A stretch of DNA of 64,000 nucleotides from Cryphonectria parasitica EP155 (lineage: Eukaryota > Ascomycota > Sordariomycetes > Diaporthales > Cryphonectriaceae), in NCBI RefSeq assembly GCF_011745365.1, contig NW_024468910.1:3810068-3874067 (forward strand), written 5' to 3'. Below the pieces are notes generated by a model. It saw only the letters and a list, made by a program, of their open reading frames with translations, was not told the DNA's origin and did no database searches. The position numbers were made by a program, and so were the translations under genes. This document shows positions 24,301 to 35,957 of this stretch, piece by piece; position 1 is the first letter of the stretch, and each line of letters begins with the position of its first letter.

Positions 24301-25854
24301 AGCGATCTTACTGAGGATTTTGATGGCGACGACCAAGACGGCGGCGAGGATGAATTTGGTGAAGAGGAAGCTGAAGATGGCGGCAGCGAAGGAAGTGGCG
24401 TCGATGTTGCCAAGGACATCAGCCCGAGCTCGACCGTTGTCCGCCAGACTCCCGGCATGACCCCTCAGAGCTCCTTTGGAGGGATGACCGGGAGCTCCTT
24501 CTCCCTCGTCTCGCGACCAGATGTTGCGCAACAACCTTCTCGGCCGTCCATGTTCGGCTCAAGTGCTCCCGTGTTTCCCGCGCCAGGTCCTACTAGCCCA
24601 CGCTCGCCAAGTCCGATCCGCCATGCTCTACCCCCAAGAATGCTGCCCGGTGAGGGATCTCGCTCGGTCAGTGCCCCAGGCGTCGGGCCCCGAACCCAGA
24701 GCTCTGGTTTCAGCAAGACCATATCCAGCCGCGTGCCACCTCGGGAAGATCCCAACGTCGCCCTGCAGAAGGAGGCGCAGAAGAAGCAGGCTGAACAAGA
24801 GCAGCACAGCCTGGAAGATGATGAGTATGAGAGGGTCCAGGCACTCCTCGAGAGCCCGGTCGATGCCACGTTGGATATCGGCGAGTTCAATGCATTTATC
24901 AGTGTTACCGCAGACGCTCATGCCTCGACAATTGCCGCTCAAGTGGAGGCTCTATATCGCGACATGAACGGCATGCTTGTGACACTGGGCCTGAACGCTC
25001 GGGCGCTTGCGGGCTTCATTCAGGGACACCAAGGGAGTGAACCTAACCAGAAGAAGACTCAGGACGACCTTGAGAACCTAGATGACTGGGTTCTCTGCGA
25101 GGCGGAAGATCTCAACCACATTTTAGACGACGAATTGGCGCGAAACCTCGAAAACGGGCGTGTTCAGGACTACCAGGATACCTGGGATACATGTCAGGAC
25201 CTGGAGCGGGAGACACAAAAGCTTCGTGCCAGGAAGCAAGATCTCAAGCGCGTGCTTGACAATATCCTTGACCCTGACCAAGCCGCGACGGCTCGCATCA
25301 TGCCCCTCAATACCGAGCAGGCTGCGCAACAAAATGAGCTTCGCCAGTCGTACGCCCGGGTGACCAAGATGATGGCCGACGCCGAGAGCGCACTTACCAT
25401 GCTCAAGACGAAGCTGGCCACCCTCACCGGAAAGCCCAATGCTGTGCCCACTGTCGACGCCATCATGCGCACCATTGCAAAGATGACCTCGGCCTTCGAG
25501 AAGCGCAGCGGGGAGATTGATATTCTCGAGTCTCAGATGCGTAAGCTCCGTATGAGTGGCAGCCTAGGTCCCCTGAGCCGCGAGGGCACACCTGAAGTCT
25601 TCAGGACGCCGCCACCCAATCGGCGTCTTACTGCGGCCAGTGGCAACACACATTCACCATCACCGCTTCGTTCGCTCAATGGCAGTACTGGTGGCCGGGG
25701 CGGACCGTCGCCGCGAAAGAAGATGAGCGGGTTCACAGCAGATGAGAAGACGGCCATTCGAGACAAGATGCAGAGACGTCAGGCTGTGCTCGATAGACTG
25801 CGGGTCAAGCTGGTCGAGAACGGACCAAAAATGTCCAAGATGAATGATATATGA
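21338..25854 (+). CDS. NUP159: Nucleoporin Nup159 (Nup214 homologue)
   Basis: Cytoplasmic-side nuclear pore protein that recruits the mRNA-export helicase Dbp5. Exons are 21338-21403 and 21472-25854, giving 1482 residues. Residues 23 to about 450 form a beta-propeller-like domain (LGFAPFAGDAKVQL, LAFTPDEQYLIVS, GWSTKGKQLVAGLASGDIVQ). An FG-repeat region follows from about 460 to 900 with many FG, AFG and SFG dipeptides in Ser/Thr/Gly/Ala-rich sequence. A linker (about 860-960) repeats a PLPPDF-like motif, and then comes an acidic patch (DLTEDFDGDDQDGGEDEFGEEE). The C-terminal part (about 1115-1400) is predicted coiled coil that would anchor it in the Nup82 complex, ending in a basic Ser/Pro tail. 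The first exon is only 22 codons. The intron has a CTGAC branch site and CAG acceptor. Confidence 0.95.
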
Positions 25855-26484
25855 GACGGGAGGCTCTGATCAGCGGTGACCTGACGGGTGTTGTGAGAGA
25901 ATGCAAGGAGTGTCTGTTCGGGAGGAATTAAAGTTCTTGATTGTCTTTCAAGACAATGACAGCGTTATGAATCTGTCCGGGGGGCAAAGTTGTGCGATAA
26001 CTGCATCAGAAATCGTATGCTTCTGTGCTCCACTCATGGGAGTAATACATCTACAAGAGGGGAAGGACGGAGAGCACACAGCCATCTTTTCACTTGAGGC
26101 AGTATGCTTCCCACTGCATGCATGGCCGAGATATGACGAGGGTTGACAGGAAATCCCTGATTGATAGATGCGAATGCACAGAACTTGCACATAGTTCCTC
26201 ATCATCGTTCTCACCCAGTACAGACGAGCAACTTTTAAGTTCATACAAGCATGTTAATAATTACCATGATTTCTAGACCATATTGAAGAGAAAAAGATAA
26301 AAGTCTAATCCAAAATGCAGTCCCACGCTTACTTGTAGCCAAAACACCGACCCCACACCCCCCTCCCCCAAAACGCCCCCTCCCAAAGATGACATCCGGT
26401 CCTATACATTGATTGAAGACTTCTCTCAGTCTCTCTCACTCACACACAAGTCATGGCCAAGTCTTTTTTCCCTTGTTTCCCCTT
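25855..26484. other. Convergent intergenic region
   Basis: Lies between the 3' ends of NUP159 and the minus-strand fucosyltransferase-like gene. AT-richer in the middle, with C-rich patches near 26350-26395. No gene seen. Confidence 0.7.
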
Positions 26485-28276
26485 TCAAGGCCAAGTGCCT
26501 AAATAGAATGACACGGCCCTGTCCACCTTGCCAAACAGCGTCGACCACTTGTCCAACCACATAGCCATCGACACCGCCTCTCCCTCCTCCCCATCCTCCA
26601 CCACTCCATCCTTTCCTCCATCCTGTGGCAACAACGACGACGGCCGCGCAACAGTACCGGGTCTCGCCGTAAACGAGTTGCTGATGTCCTGCTGCTGTGC
26701 GGAACTCGTATAGGCCATGGCCCTGCGCAGCGCCACGTCCCAGGCGAAGCTGCTCTCGACGATGCCCAGCACGGTGCCGGCGCGCAGCAGGATCTCGTAG
26801 TCGACGAGGGCGCGCTGGTCCCACGTGAGCCTGTTGAGGGCGGCGACCTCGGTCTCGTCGAGGAGGTCGCGCTTCAGCAGGACGGTGGTGTCGAGCTCGG
26901 CGGCGCGGGCGCGGAAGCGCACCACGTCGCTGTCGGTGGCGGTCAGGCCTGTGGCCAGGTATGCCAGCTTCCGGCCCTTTTTGCCGGGCGGTGCGCCAGG
27001 GGGCGGGGGCAGGGTGGGGAGGCTCTCGAGGTGGGCGAAGAAGTAGGCCGTCTGGTCGTCGTAGCCGGGGAAGAAGGACCACGAGTCGCGGGCGTCCTTT
27101 TCGGTGCGCAGGTGCATGCCCACGAGGCTTTCGGCGGTCTGCGCGGCGCTTCTGTCGCTGCGCGGTGAGGGGAGGGGGAGGGAGTACACTTTGGCGAGGT
27201 TGTACAGGGCAGAGGCGGCGAGGGCCTTGACGTCGTCACGGGTGCGGAGGAGTTTTCCAAAGTCTGACCTCAGGCTAGAGGTGCCTGCCTCGTGGGCGGG
27301 CCAGGCAAAGAGTGTATTTGCCTAAGTAGCCAATGACGGTGTTTGTTAGTAATGTATTTCTCACAACATACTGTACTGGTCCAGCTCCCACAAAGAGCCC
27401 CCTGGTTGGGTTCGCACTCTGCCAGGAGAAGAAGAAGAGGAGGAGGACGAGGACGAGGAAATGATGAATAGCAGATCGACCTACCAGGTGCACGCGCACG
27501 GGATAATGGCGCTTCTCAGGCGGCAGATTCGAGTCCAAATAATCCTGAAAGAAAGACGACAGGTTCTGGGGTTGCGCGAGGATGGTGGTCGGAATGTCCT
27601 CATAGCTGATGAACTCTCTCGTGAGCTGGGAGAGGCCGAGGTCCAAGGGCTTGAGGAGGGAGGGTCTATCGTAGAGGGCGTCGAGAGAGTCGTGGACTTT
27701 GAGCTGCGGACAGTGAGCCTGGAGGGCGGAGCGGATCTGGGGCACGGAGAACATGTAGTCTAGGCCGGCGCCTTTATTCTGCTGGGCGCCATGGAGGTTG
27801 CTGATGTCCGAGACGGAGCGCAGGGCTATTCGGGGGAGGATGAGTTGGGCTGTGGAACTGATCAATATACATACACACATACACAAACGAAGAGTTGCTG
27901 CGGAAGGGGAAGGGGAAGGGAAGTATTACGCACCTCCAATCTCGATGGCAAAGCGAACACAGTTCAACGCCCCATTCTTGACCGACGCCAGCCCGCCCGG
28001 CACAGGCTCACACGACACAATCACGGCCTTCTCCTCAGGATACCAATGTTTGCTCGCGCACAAGCTCGCCAGCTCGGAGCCGTCCAGATCGCCGCCCACC
28101 TCGCCACTCTCCAGAAAGTCGCCAACGAAGAGCTTCTTCTCGTCCTGAAAACTGCGGAGGATCTCGCTGTAGGTGTTGCGGGCGCTGGGCGAGTGGTTGC
28201 GGAGGTAAGGGACTGTGAAGAGGAGGAAGAGAGCCGCGATCAGGAGGTACCTGAAGAGCCGAGGCGAGGACGGCAT
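26485..28276 (-). CDS. Type II membrane protein, O-fucosyltransferase-like fold
   Basis: Probable fungal glycosyltransferase-like protein of the Golgi. Minus-strand exons are 28276-27934, 27849-27485 and 27321-26485, giving 514 residues. The N-terminus is a signal anchor (RLFRYLLIAALFLLFTVPYL, about residues 6-25). The luminal part begins with the family-typical NCVRFAIEIGGAQLILPRIALRS across the first intron. It later has MHLRTEKDA (His306-Arg308, the position of the GDP-sugar-binding HxR motif), KLAYLATG, and DYEILLRAG followed by GIVESSFAWD (Ser-Ser-Phe at about 426-428). This order is that of GDP-fucose O-fucosyltransferase-fold proteins widespread in Pezizomycotina. Sugar and acceptor are unknown. 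A Pro/Gly/Lys-rich insert sits near residues 340-355. All three exons join in frame with standard splice sites. Confidence 0.82.
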
Positions 28277-29870
28277 CTTGGGGGAGACGAGTATACCGAG
28301 AGATGAAGGTGAAATCGTAGCAAGAGAGAAAGAGAGAGAAGGGAGGAAGGGAGAAGGGGGAAAAGAAGAGACGAGCCTACGATGTAGGGCAGGACAAAAG
28401 TCCGATCATCATAGTGAGCAGATGAACTGCATCATGGAAAAGGAAGACAGATGGCGTATGTTCAGCAGCAATAGCAGAAGAGAGGAGGAGCAAATCGGGG
28501 AGGAAAAAGTCCCTCCCAAAAAATGCTCGTGCTCCCTTGCTTGGAATGAAGCAAAGCTGGATCCGTCTTCGTTCTAGAAGCGGGTGGCGCCCAACTGGTT
28601 CTCAGCTGGACCGGACTAGTCAGTCGACGACCCTCCTCGCTAGAGGCCCCCAGAGCCAGTAGATTGTCTTGGCATGTTAAACCCGACAAGATTTTCATGC
28701 TTCATCTTTCATGTGCCACACTGAAAGGATAAACACACTCACACAAGAAGTGTATGTCACTCACTCTGTCCAACTCGGAGCGGGAGGCCGGTCTCCCTCC
28801 GGCGGCGGGCCCGACCAAGTCCCGGGCCCTGAACACCGCTCCCCGGCTTGTCAGCAATACAATGGCTTCGTCTGGGTGGGGCTGTAACCCATACTTGAAT
28901 GTATGGTTTACTGTAGATCAAGCACAGGCCCATACATACATTACCAAGTAGCCTTCAGCTGTTAGTGTGGTTCCTTCCGAACAAACCCCTGCCGATGGAC
29001 CAATGCCCGAATGAAAGCACGAGGGGTCGGTCGGTCTATCACCCCTGGGCCTGCCCCCTTCGATGCTCACCTGCATTGTGTGCTCCTGAGCAAGCTTCGA
29101 AATTGCTGTGCGACTCTGTGCGACGGCGCTTGATCTCCTACTGCCCCCGCCAGCTCGTTGAGAGGGCCAAGAATCGACGACACAAGGAGACAGACTGGGC
29201 CTGGGCCGGCTGCAGGTGCACAAGCCCGCTGGCCGTCGCGTTTGTTCATGTCTTGAATGCATATGACCCCGGCCAGGTTGAGCCAGTTCCATGGTGATCT
29301 GGACGCCGCCTAGGGTCACCAATTGATTCGCCCACTGGCCCAAAATGTTTGCCAGACCCCATCCATCCCCCATTGGGGTCCAGAATGACATGGAGAGTCC
29401 ACTGCAGGTCGGCTGATCTTCAGGCACAGAATGTGGTCCACTGTCCGTGCCGCTGTCAACTTACTTTTATCACGCCGTCGACCGCGAGCCACAGCAGCCG
29501 CAGGTCAACCATGTGAGAGTGGAGCGCAGGTTCAACAACCACACCCGCCGCGGGTCCATCTGTAGTATCGTACGTACATCCTCCACAAAGGCCCTCGAAA
29601 CGGCTGAACGCCTTCCCTATTGAATGTTGATTGCGTTTCTCGTGGCGCCAACGCACGCCCAGCTTCGGCCCATGTCAGGAACACCTGGCGGACGTTCTGA
29701 GGCTGCGCATCATGCGCCGTTTGGGTTGGGTGGTTTCAGATCGAAAGCCACCTCGTAAAACAAGATAATTGGCTCTTCAATGCTGCTGGCTGGCTGGCCC
29801 AGGAGATGAGGGTGTCTTGCAGGGTAATATAATAGCAGGTGCATGGTATAGGATACATCATCGGCAGAGA

Positions 29871-30250
29871 CTACACCACAAGTCCTCGATCGGAACAGCT
29901 TCCGGCCAGTGACAGCCAGCGGACCAGAAAACCCCTCGCCTTCATCTCCTTGACCATGCGCTCTGCAACACGAGGCATGGACGGAGCAGAGCAAGCCTTT
30001 TGTTGATCCCAGTTCCGAGGAAGAGCCGTGGCATGATCTTGAAGGCGATGGTAGTATCGCACGTAAACACACACGTAATGGCAACCGTGGCCAGCATGAT
30101 CAAATAGTCCTCCTCTGTCTCCTTCTTGTGAACCAGTTGACGAGACCTGTGCAGTGAGGAGGGTTCCCCACCCTCGGCTTTCGGCTGCAGCTGCCCTACG
30201 TGACATCGCAGGCAGAACTGCAGATGCCATGGACGGTGGTCAGACGCCAT
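29871..30250 (-). other. Weak coding-like overlapping frames
   Basis: Two overlapping minus-strand frames each contain a protein-like part. One has a hydrophobic segment (YLIMLATVAITCVFTC) and the other ends with a basic helix-like tail (VAERMVKEMKARGFLVRWL). A frameshifted remnant is possible. No family is recognised and no splice model joins them convincingly. Confidence 0.15.
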
Positions 30251-30369
30251 TCCACCTAAATGGGTTCACTATCATCTTGTAGATACGGATGTGGCACGCA
30301 GCATTGCACGCCCCTCGCATTATGGTTTGCAGGGGCCGAGCCTACTCACTCTATCCTGCTCCTGCGCCT

Positions 30370-30420
30370 ACTGCTTTTGCTGCTTTTGCTGCTGCTTTTG
30401 CTGCTGCTGCTGCTGCTGCT
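30370..30420 (-). repeat. Non-coding GCT/AGC repeat
   Basis: GCTTTT units followed by eight or so GCT triplets, outside any gene. Confidence 0.85.
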
Positions 30421-31895
30421 AGCCACTGTGTAGGCCACAAAGAAAGGAGACCGAATGAGAACGGATGAACGGTGCAGCAGAAAGAGAAGAAAGGGAAAAA
30501 CAAAAAGAGGGGATGTGATGTGCTGAATCCTTCCATGCAACTGGCCGACGCACTATAGTACTACCACACTGGTACGTCCAAGTAGTCAGTAGGAATCTAG
30601 GACGTAGAACCCCTACCAGATGAAGCTCTGTTGTGAGACGTTTCCTCTTTCCTCCCCTCCCCACTCCTTTGTTTTTCCTTTTTTCTTTCTTGTGCTTTTC
30701 ATGTCCATGTCCCGTGCTGACGCCTGTCGGAGGAGAAATGCTCGGTTGCTTATCCTGACCCAACAAGCGACGAAGGAGTGCGCTCCATAAAATAAGACGC
30801 GGGTTTCTAAGTTTACACCCGAGAGTCCCCACCCAGTAAGTTCTACATACCCAGCTCCACGGGCCGATGGGGAACGATATCACCTGAACATGGACAGAGT
30901 CGGGTTTTAGTGATCATCCCCATGATGAGAAACTCGTGATTTAGAAAACAACATGGCTGGTGTAGTGCAGGACGACAATTCCCGACAAGAGATCTGATCG
31001 CAGAGGCGGTGAAAGTGGGCCGCCCCTTGAAGAAAAGAGGAGAGAGAGCGGACGAGGATAGAAGAGCAAGTGCGAGAAGAGGGACAAAAGTGGGGAAGAC
31101 GCGTCTGGGCAACGCGTGACAGACGCCAAAAAACGCGGTCTCGCTACTTCCTGATTGATGGCTCTCAGGGTACATAGTACGTACTCTCTCTAACATAGTA
31201 CTCTGCGCGTGGTGCAATACTTCCGTACTACTACCATGTGTACCTTCGCTCAGCCCCCTCCTTGTTCACCATTAATCCTTCCATGCACGATGCCTCATAC
31301 GTCTCGACCTGCAGCAAGATGTACTATACTGCATACTGCACTGCAATGCACATCACATGTGCCACATCAAATAGTTCGTTCGTCCATTCGTGTGTCTGCC
31401 AGATCTGTCCTTCACGCACCGTATACTTTCTTGCTTCTTTTTTCTGTTCCATGTGCGCAACATTCAGAAAAGGATAATTCGGGTTGCCGATTCCCAACCC
31501 CTGCCCCAGCCTTTCGTGCTCGTTCCCTTTGTGTCAGGATTCTATCATCTACATCTTGGGTAATTTAACTTCCCTGCCATCCTGGGAATACTTTCGACAC
31601 ACCGTCCTCCAGCCTCTCTTGTTTTGTTTCTTCTCTGGTCTTTTTTTGGCTTCCAACAAGATCGAGACCGGGAGGAGGGGTCCCCACCAAATGTAGACAG
31701 AACCCGCCTGTCCAGCGCACGGGTCCTTGGTTGTTCTGGGCCCGGGCCCTGGGGAGGAAGATGTAGACAAGGCATCCATCCCATCCCACATGGACCAAAC
31801 AAAGCATTGTCATTATCAACATTTCAATCCTGAATACCGGTTTTGGCTCTTGATCAGCAACTGACAAGTGCCCATCTGGCGGTCCTGTCTCACTT

Positions 31896-31930
31896 ACACA
31901 CACACACACACACACGCACGCAGGCACGCA
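31896..31930 (+). repeat. CA-rich microsatellite
   Basis: AC dinucleotide run followed by degenerate GCACGC and ACAC units in intergenic DNA. Confidence 0.9.
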
Positions 31931-33206
31931 CACACACTTCGACTGACTCCACCTGCTGCAACGTTCAGAAACCCCCCTCCACCCTGTCCTGACTGTCAGC
32001 CCGTCAGTCCTACCACCCCAGCCTCGATTTATCCTCGACAGCGTCTACACACCCACCCAGCGGCTCGCCAGTCGAGACCTCACTCAAAAGACCCTTCGGG
32101 TAGCGAAAGCTGGGACCCACGGCGGGCCTGTATCCACCAGAACAGCCTCGCTCACGTTACCACCCGTCCACCAATCCACCCATCCATTCCACCACCCACT
32201 CTCAGCTTTTTATCTCCGGCCGATTACCTGCATTACTTACATACAGTACCTGCTTTCATCTGTAAGCCTCAGCAGATGCCAAATTGGAATCTGGCGGGGC
32301 GCTGGTCAACTGTCCGTGCCCTCAGAACCTAATCTCGCAACCTGCCGCAGTGACCTTGTCTATAGTCTGTGCCACTGTCTGGGATAGAAAACAGAAAGAA
32401 AAGAGCAAACAAGGGGGGAAAGGGCAGAAAATAGAAGAAGGGAAAGAAATAGAAAAGTAAGAAAGAGAAAGAGATCGTCGCCGCTTTACCTCTCCACTGT
32501 CTAATGAGAACAGAAACGCGAGAGAGAGAGAAAAATACACGCATACGGCGTCTAGGAACGGGAAAGCGAAGCGCTGGCCGCTGCACTTGGGGTTGTGTGT
32601 TGCTTGCTCAGTGGCCCAGACTGCATTGCTTCTGAACCGCCCGCTTAGTTGGCCCCTTCCCTCTTCATTATCGCGAGATGTCTCGCCTAGGCAGGGCATG
32701 GGTATCCACACCCCAACCACCACCTGCAGTAGGCGCTGCGCACGTCGAGGAGAAGGTCCCAATCCACCCCTTGGGTACTTGCAGACATGACCTGCACATA
32801 CATCATACATACATGATGCAGCAGACTGAATCGGTCCATCAGGGGATTCTTCACGAGCAGTCTGCCTCATCCTCTCTTGTATTTTTTATTTTTTTTTATT
32901 TTTTTCTCTCCTCTGTTCATCGATTCTGCAGGGGGTGAGAGCAGAAGCCAAGAAAGGCCTGACTAGGGCCACCAAGGTACGTTTGGTGCGGTGGTACGCA
33001 GGTGACCCGATACGTACAGTGGTACACTGAAGAGTACGCCGGTACAGGAGGGAGAAGGGACAAGGAACCTGGGACCTTGATCGGGCTAAAGAAAGTGATC
33101 GCTGCAACGCCTGCAGCCCGCCTCCCCCGTCGAGGACTCCACTGCTACTACTACTGCTGCCGCTGCTGCTGCTGCTGCCGCTGCTGCTGCTACGGTACCT
33201 CTTCAC

Positions 33207-33238
33207 CACCCGCAATCCCATCCCATCCCATCCCATCT
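33207..33238 (+). repeat. CCCAT pentanucleotide repeat
   Basis: Five consecutive CCCAT-type units in intergenic DNA, next to a CTG/CCG repeat at about 33150-33192. Confidence 0.8.
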
Positions 33239-34028
33239 CTCCCACCCTGCCCTCTTTTCTCTTATGCCCATCCCAAAGAGCCACCCACGACCAGGGAACC
33301 CCAGGGCATGCGTCGTTCCTACATAATATCCATACTCCCGCCTCGTCGCCACCCTGACACCCCCCCTCCCCCACCCCATTCACATTTCACCAACGATCGT
33401 TCCATTCTCTTGTTATGACCCTTCTCTCCCACGATTCGGTCGCAAAAACAATCCCGTCGTCGCCTATCTCTTCTTTTCTTTGCCCTACGAACTCTTGACG
33501 ACAACGATTTCCTCTCTTTAGCCCCCCTCTTCCCGACCACCAACGGCGCTCGCCTCCTCCTCCTCCTCCTCCTCCTCCTCCATACTATCACCGATCGTTT
33601 CGCTCGAATTTTTATTAATAATTGGACATTAGTCAATTCGTCCACTTCCTCCTCCTCTTCTTCTTCTTCCTCCTCCCCATCAGAGAGACACAAGAAAGCA
33701 ACGTGACGCTCTCATCGAAACGAAGACGGTGAATCCAGCCACCGCAAAATTCGAGACTACGACACCTACGATACCCATTTTCTTCTCATTTGTCTGCGCC
33801 TTATTCCTTTGCGACACACATCCTCTTTTCCATAGCCAATCGCGCAATCTCCTTGAACTCGTCTGAAGTCTTTTGGAGCCGGATTCTATTTGCGCGCATA
33901 CCATAACACATCGTCGCAACGCCGCTCGACGTCGCTCTTCAACAGCCCTCAGCAGTTTCGCATTCGTACCCTTCTTGTCGCTTCCGAGTTTGATGACCGC
34001 GCTCGACTGCGCATCGGATTGATACGCC

Positions 34029-35957
34029 ATGAGTGCAGACCAGAATCCAGCGGTCTTGTTCGCACAAGGCCGCCTCGCCGCGCCGAGAACGCCTGAATCC
34101 CGTCAAGAAGTCGAGTGCCAGACGCCCTGCACCCCGCGGCCGCGCTTCAGGATAAAACGAAGACACGAGCCTTTGCACCTCGTCGCACCCACCCAGCAGT
34201 TCCTCGCCTCTGTCGCTGCCGCCGACGTACCCATCCCGAGCATCGAGGAACCCACCATCGCCGATCTCGAACCCGAAGCGTTCCCTCCTTGGAGTGATCC
34301 CGAGCGCATGGACGACCAGATGGTCGGCGGCGACAACGGATTGCTTCACCCTCCTCTTGTTCGCGGACCATTGACTACCCCGCCCAAGACACCTGCGACC
34401 GAAGACCCTCCGTCTCTTACCCCGTCACGATACCCAAACTGGTCCATCGACTGGATGAGCAGTTGCGAGTCCAGCCCAGAGCCTGAGTCGCGACCGTCCA
34501 CTTCACGATCAACGCGCACGAGTAGATCCTCCTTCAGTCAGCTGTCTTCCTGTTTTTCGGACGAAGAGATACAGTTCAGCCCGGGTGTAGCGACCTCTGA
34601 GAAGTTCCTGTGCTTCCACAACAAGCTGGAAGAGCCTCGGCCAGACATGCTCCACCCACAGAGTGGTGCGAACAGCAGGACGCAAAGGAAGGCTCCTTGG
34701 ACCAGGGCGATGGGCGCACACCTGTGGGCGACATACAACATGTATTTGTCCGACCCCCGCGTCACACCGTTCCAGATTGGCAAGAGTGGTGTCCCGCCAG
34801 AGGGCGTCTGTAAGAGAGTCGCGCGCGAAGCCGCCCGGAGCTGGAAGGGATCCAAGGCGGTCGCGAAGTCCACCGTTGCTGCCGATGCGAAGAGCGGCAG
34901 CTCGACCCCCACAGCAGAGCCATCCGGGGCTTTCATTCGATGGCCGCATACTGGTGCGGCTACGCGCGCACACCTGAGGGTGCTGTGTAGGCAGAAGGCT
35001 CGAGGCCCTGACGGCGGACAGATGCGCTTCTCCTACTTCTCCCGAAGCCCAACTCCCTTCACCAATACTACTACCACTCGATGGGCCCCAAGATCGACTC
35101 CTGGCGCTACCTCCTCAACCTTTGAGACCCAGACCATGTCTACGTCCCTAGCAGTCACCACTTCGGATGCTATGGATCCAGAGGGACCGCTCGCACAGCT
35201 GACCAACTCCACTACCACGTCCGACTCGCTAGCTATGACCCCTCCTGAGAGCCTGGACCATATCCCACCTCCCAACGTCGATGCGGAGCCCTCAGCCGAG
35301 CAGCGGCGGCGCCTTGGCTCCCCCATTAACGCGAGGAGTTATGGACCCAGCTCCTCCTTCTCATTAGCTGATGATATATTCGGTGTCCCTGCAGATGCCT
35401 GCCAGCGGCAGACACGCACTGTGAGCGGGCCTCGGCCGAGACTCCAGTCTCCGGTACGCCTCAGCCGATCATCGACCCAGAAGAGGAAAACTGGGCAGGC
35501 CCACGAGGCACGCAAGCGACCTAGCTTGTCCACTGACTTCTGGCTTGACCCGAGTTTGGCCGCCGGCCGCGGCGACCACCATCTCGCCCACAAGAAGAGC
35601 TTCAGCCTGAGCTACGGCGAGGACAATATCTTTGCCTCTCGGTCTCAGCCGCAGCTCTACATTGACACGGCTCAGGTGACGAGCCAGCAGCCGCAGCCGC
35701 AGCAGCAGCAGCAGCAGCCTACAGTCCCCGTGGACGTTCCGCGGCGGCTTGGCTCGCCGTTCTCGGTCGCTGGCTCAAGCTTCAGCGTGCCCAACAGATT
35801 CAGCCAACCTAGCTTCCTCGATGTTGCCATGTTCGGGCGTCGCTTCTCGACCGTACATCCTTCCGGTGGCTCTCATCCCAACGAGCCTGCCAGTGTCAAC
35901 CTGGCCTCGAAGCTGGCTTACATTGACCAACGCCTGAAGGATTTCAACAGCCCCTAG
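34029..35957 (+). CDS. Uncharacterised fungal protein, possibly nuclear
   Basis: Single-exon gene of 642 residues with a good start context (GCCATGA). I do not recognise a named family. Two compact blocks stand out in otherwise disordered, Ser/Pro/Thr-rich sequence. One block (about residues 222-280) is rich in Trp, Arg and Lys: APWTRAMGAHLWATYNMYL, then TPFQIGKSG, then CKRVAREAARSWKGS. A second (about 305-330) reads FIRWPHTGAATRAHLRVLCR. Together they resemble a helical DNA-binding or scaffold module, which is inference. A basic motif (STQKRKTGQAHEARKR, about 485-500), a short poly-Q run (about 560-566) and a repeated RRLGSP motif follow. The end (LASKLAYIDQRLKDF) is a short amphipathic helix. 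Nuclear location is suggested by the basic clusters only. Confidence 0.8.
   Translation: MSADQNPAVLFAQGRLAAPRTPESRQEVECQTPCTPRPRFRIKRRHEPLHLVAPTQQFLASVAAADVPIPSIEEPTIADLEPEAFPPWSDPERMDDQMVGGDNGLLHPPLVRGPLTTPPKTPATEDPPSLTPSRYPNWSIDWMSSCESSPEPESRPSTSRSTRTSRSSFSQLSSCFSDEEIQFSPGVATSEKFLCFHNKLEEPRPDMLHPQSGANSRTQRKAPWTRAMGAHLWATYNMYLSDPRVTPFQIGKSGVPPEGVCKRVAREAARSWKGSKAVAKSTVAADAKSGSSTPTAEPSGAFIRWPHTGAATRAHLRVLCRQKARGPDGGQMRFSYFSRSPTPFTNTTTTRWAPRSTPGATSSTFETQTMSTSLAVTTSDAMDPEGPLAQLTNSTTTSDSLAMTPPESLDHIPPPNVDAEPSAEQRRRLGSPINARSYGPSSSFSLADDIFGVPADACQRQTRTVSGPRPRLQSPVRLSRSSTQKRKTGQAHEARKRPSLSTDFWLDPSLAAGRGDHHLAHKKSFSLSYGEDNIFASRSQPQLYIDTAQVTSQQPQPQQQQQQPTVPVDVPRRLGSPFSVAGSSFSVPNRFSQPSFLDVAMFGRRFSTVHPSGGSHPNEPASVNLASKLAYIDQRLKDFNSP

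Larger units (their letters stand above)
28277..34028. other. Long gene-poor intergenic region
   Basis: About 5.7 kb with no supported gene. Overlapping short minus-strand frames at 29871-30250 look weakly coding-like. Repeats include a GCT run (30370-30420), CA dinucleotides (31896-31917), CTG/CCG repeats near 33150-33192, CCCAT pentamers (33207-33238) and CTC repeats near 33555-33581. GTAC-rich islands lie near 30545-30590, 31165-31240 and 32975-33050. The last 600 bases are the pyrimidine-rich leader of the next gene. Confidence 0.6.

Noticed and set aside
23809..24534. Minus-strand open frame of 241 codons
   Set aside because: Antisense shadow of NUP159. The sense frame has clear domain structure.
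33130..33590. Repeated short units resembling a CRISPR-like array
   Set aside because: These are plain trinucleotide and pentanucleotide microsatellites with no spacers, in a eukaryotic genome.
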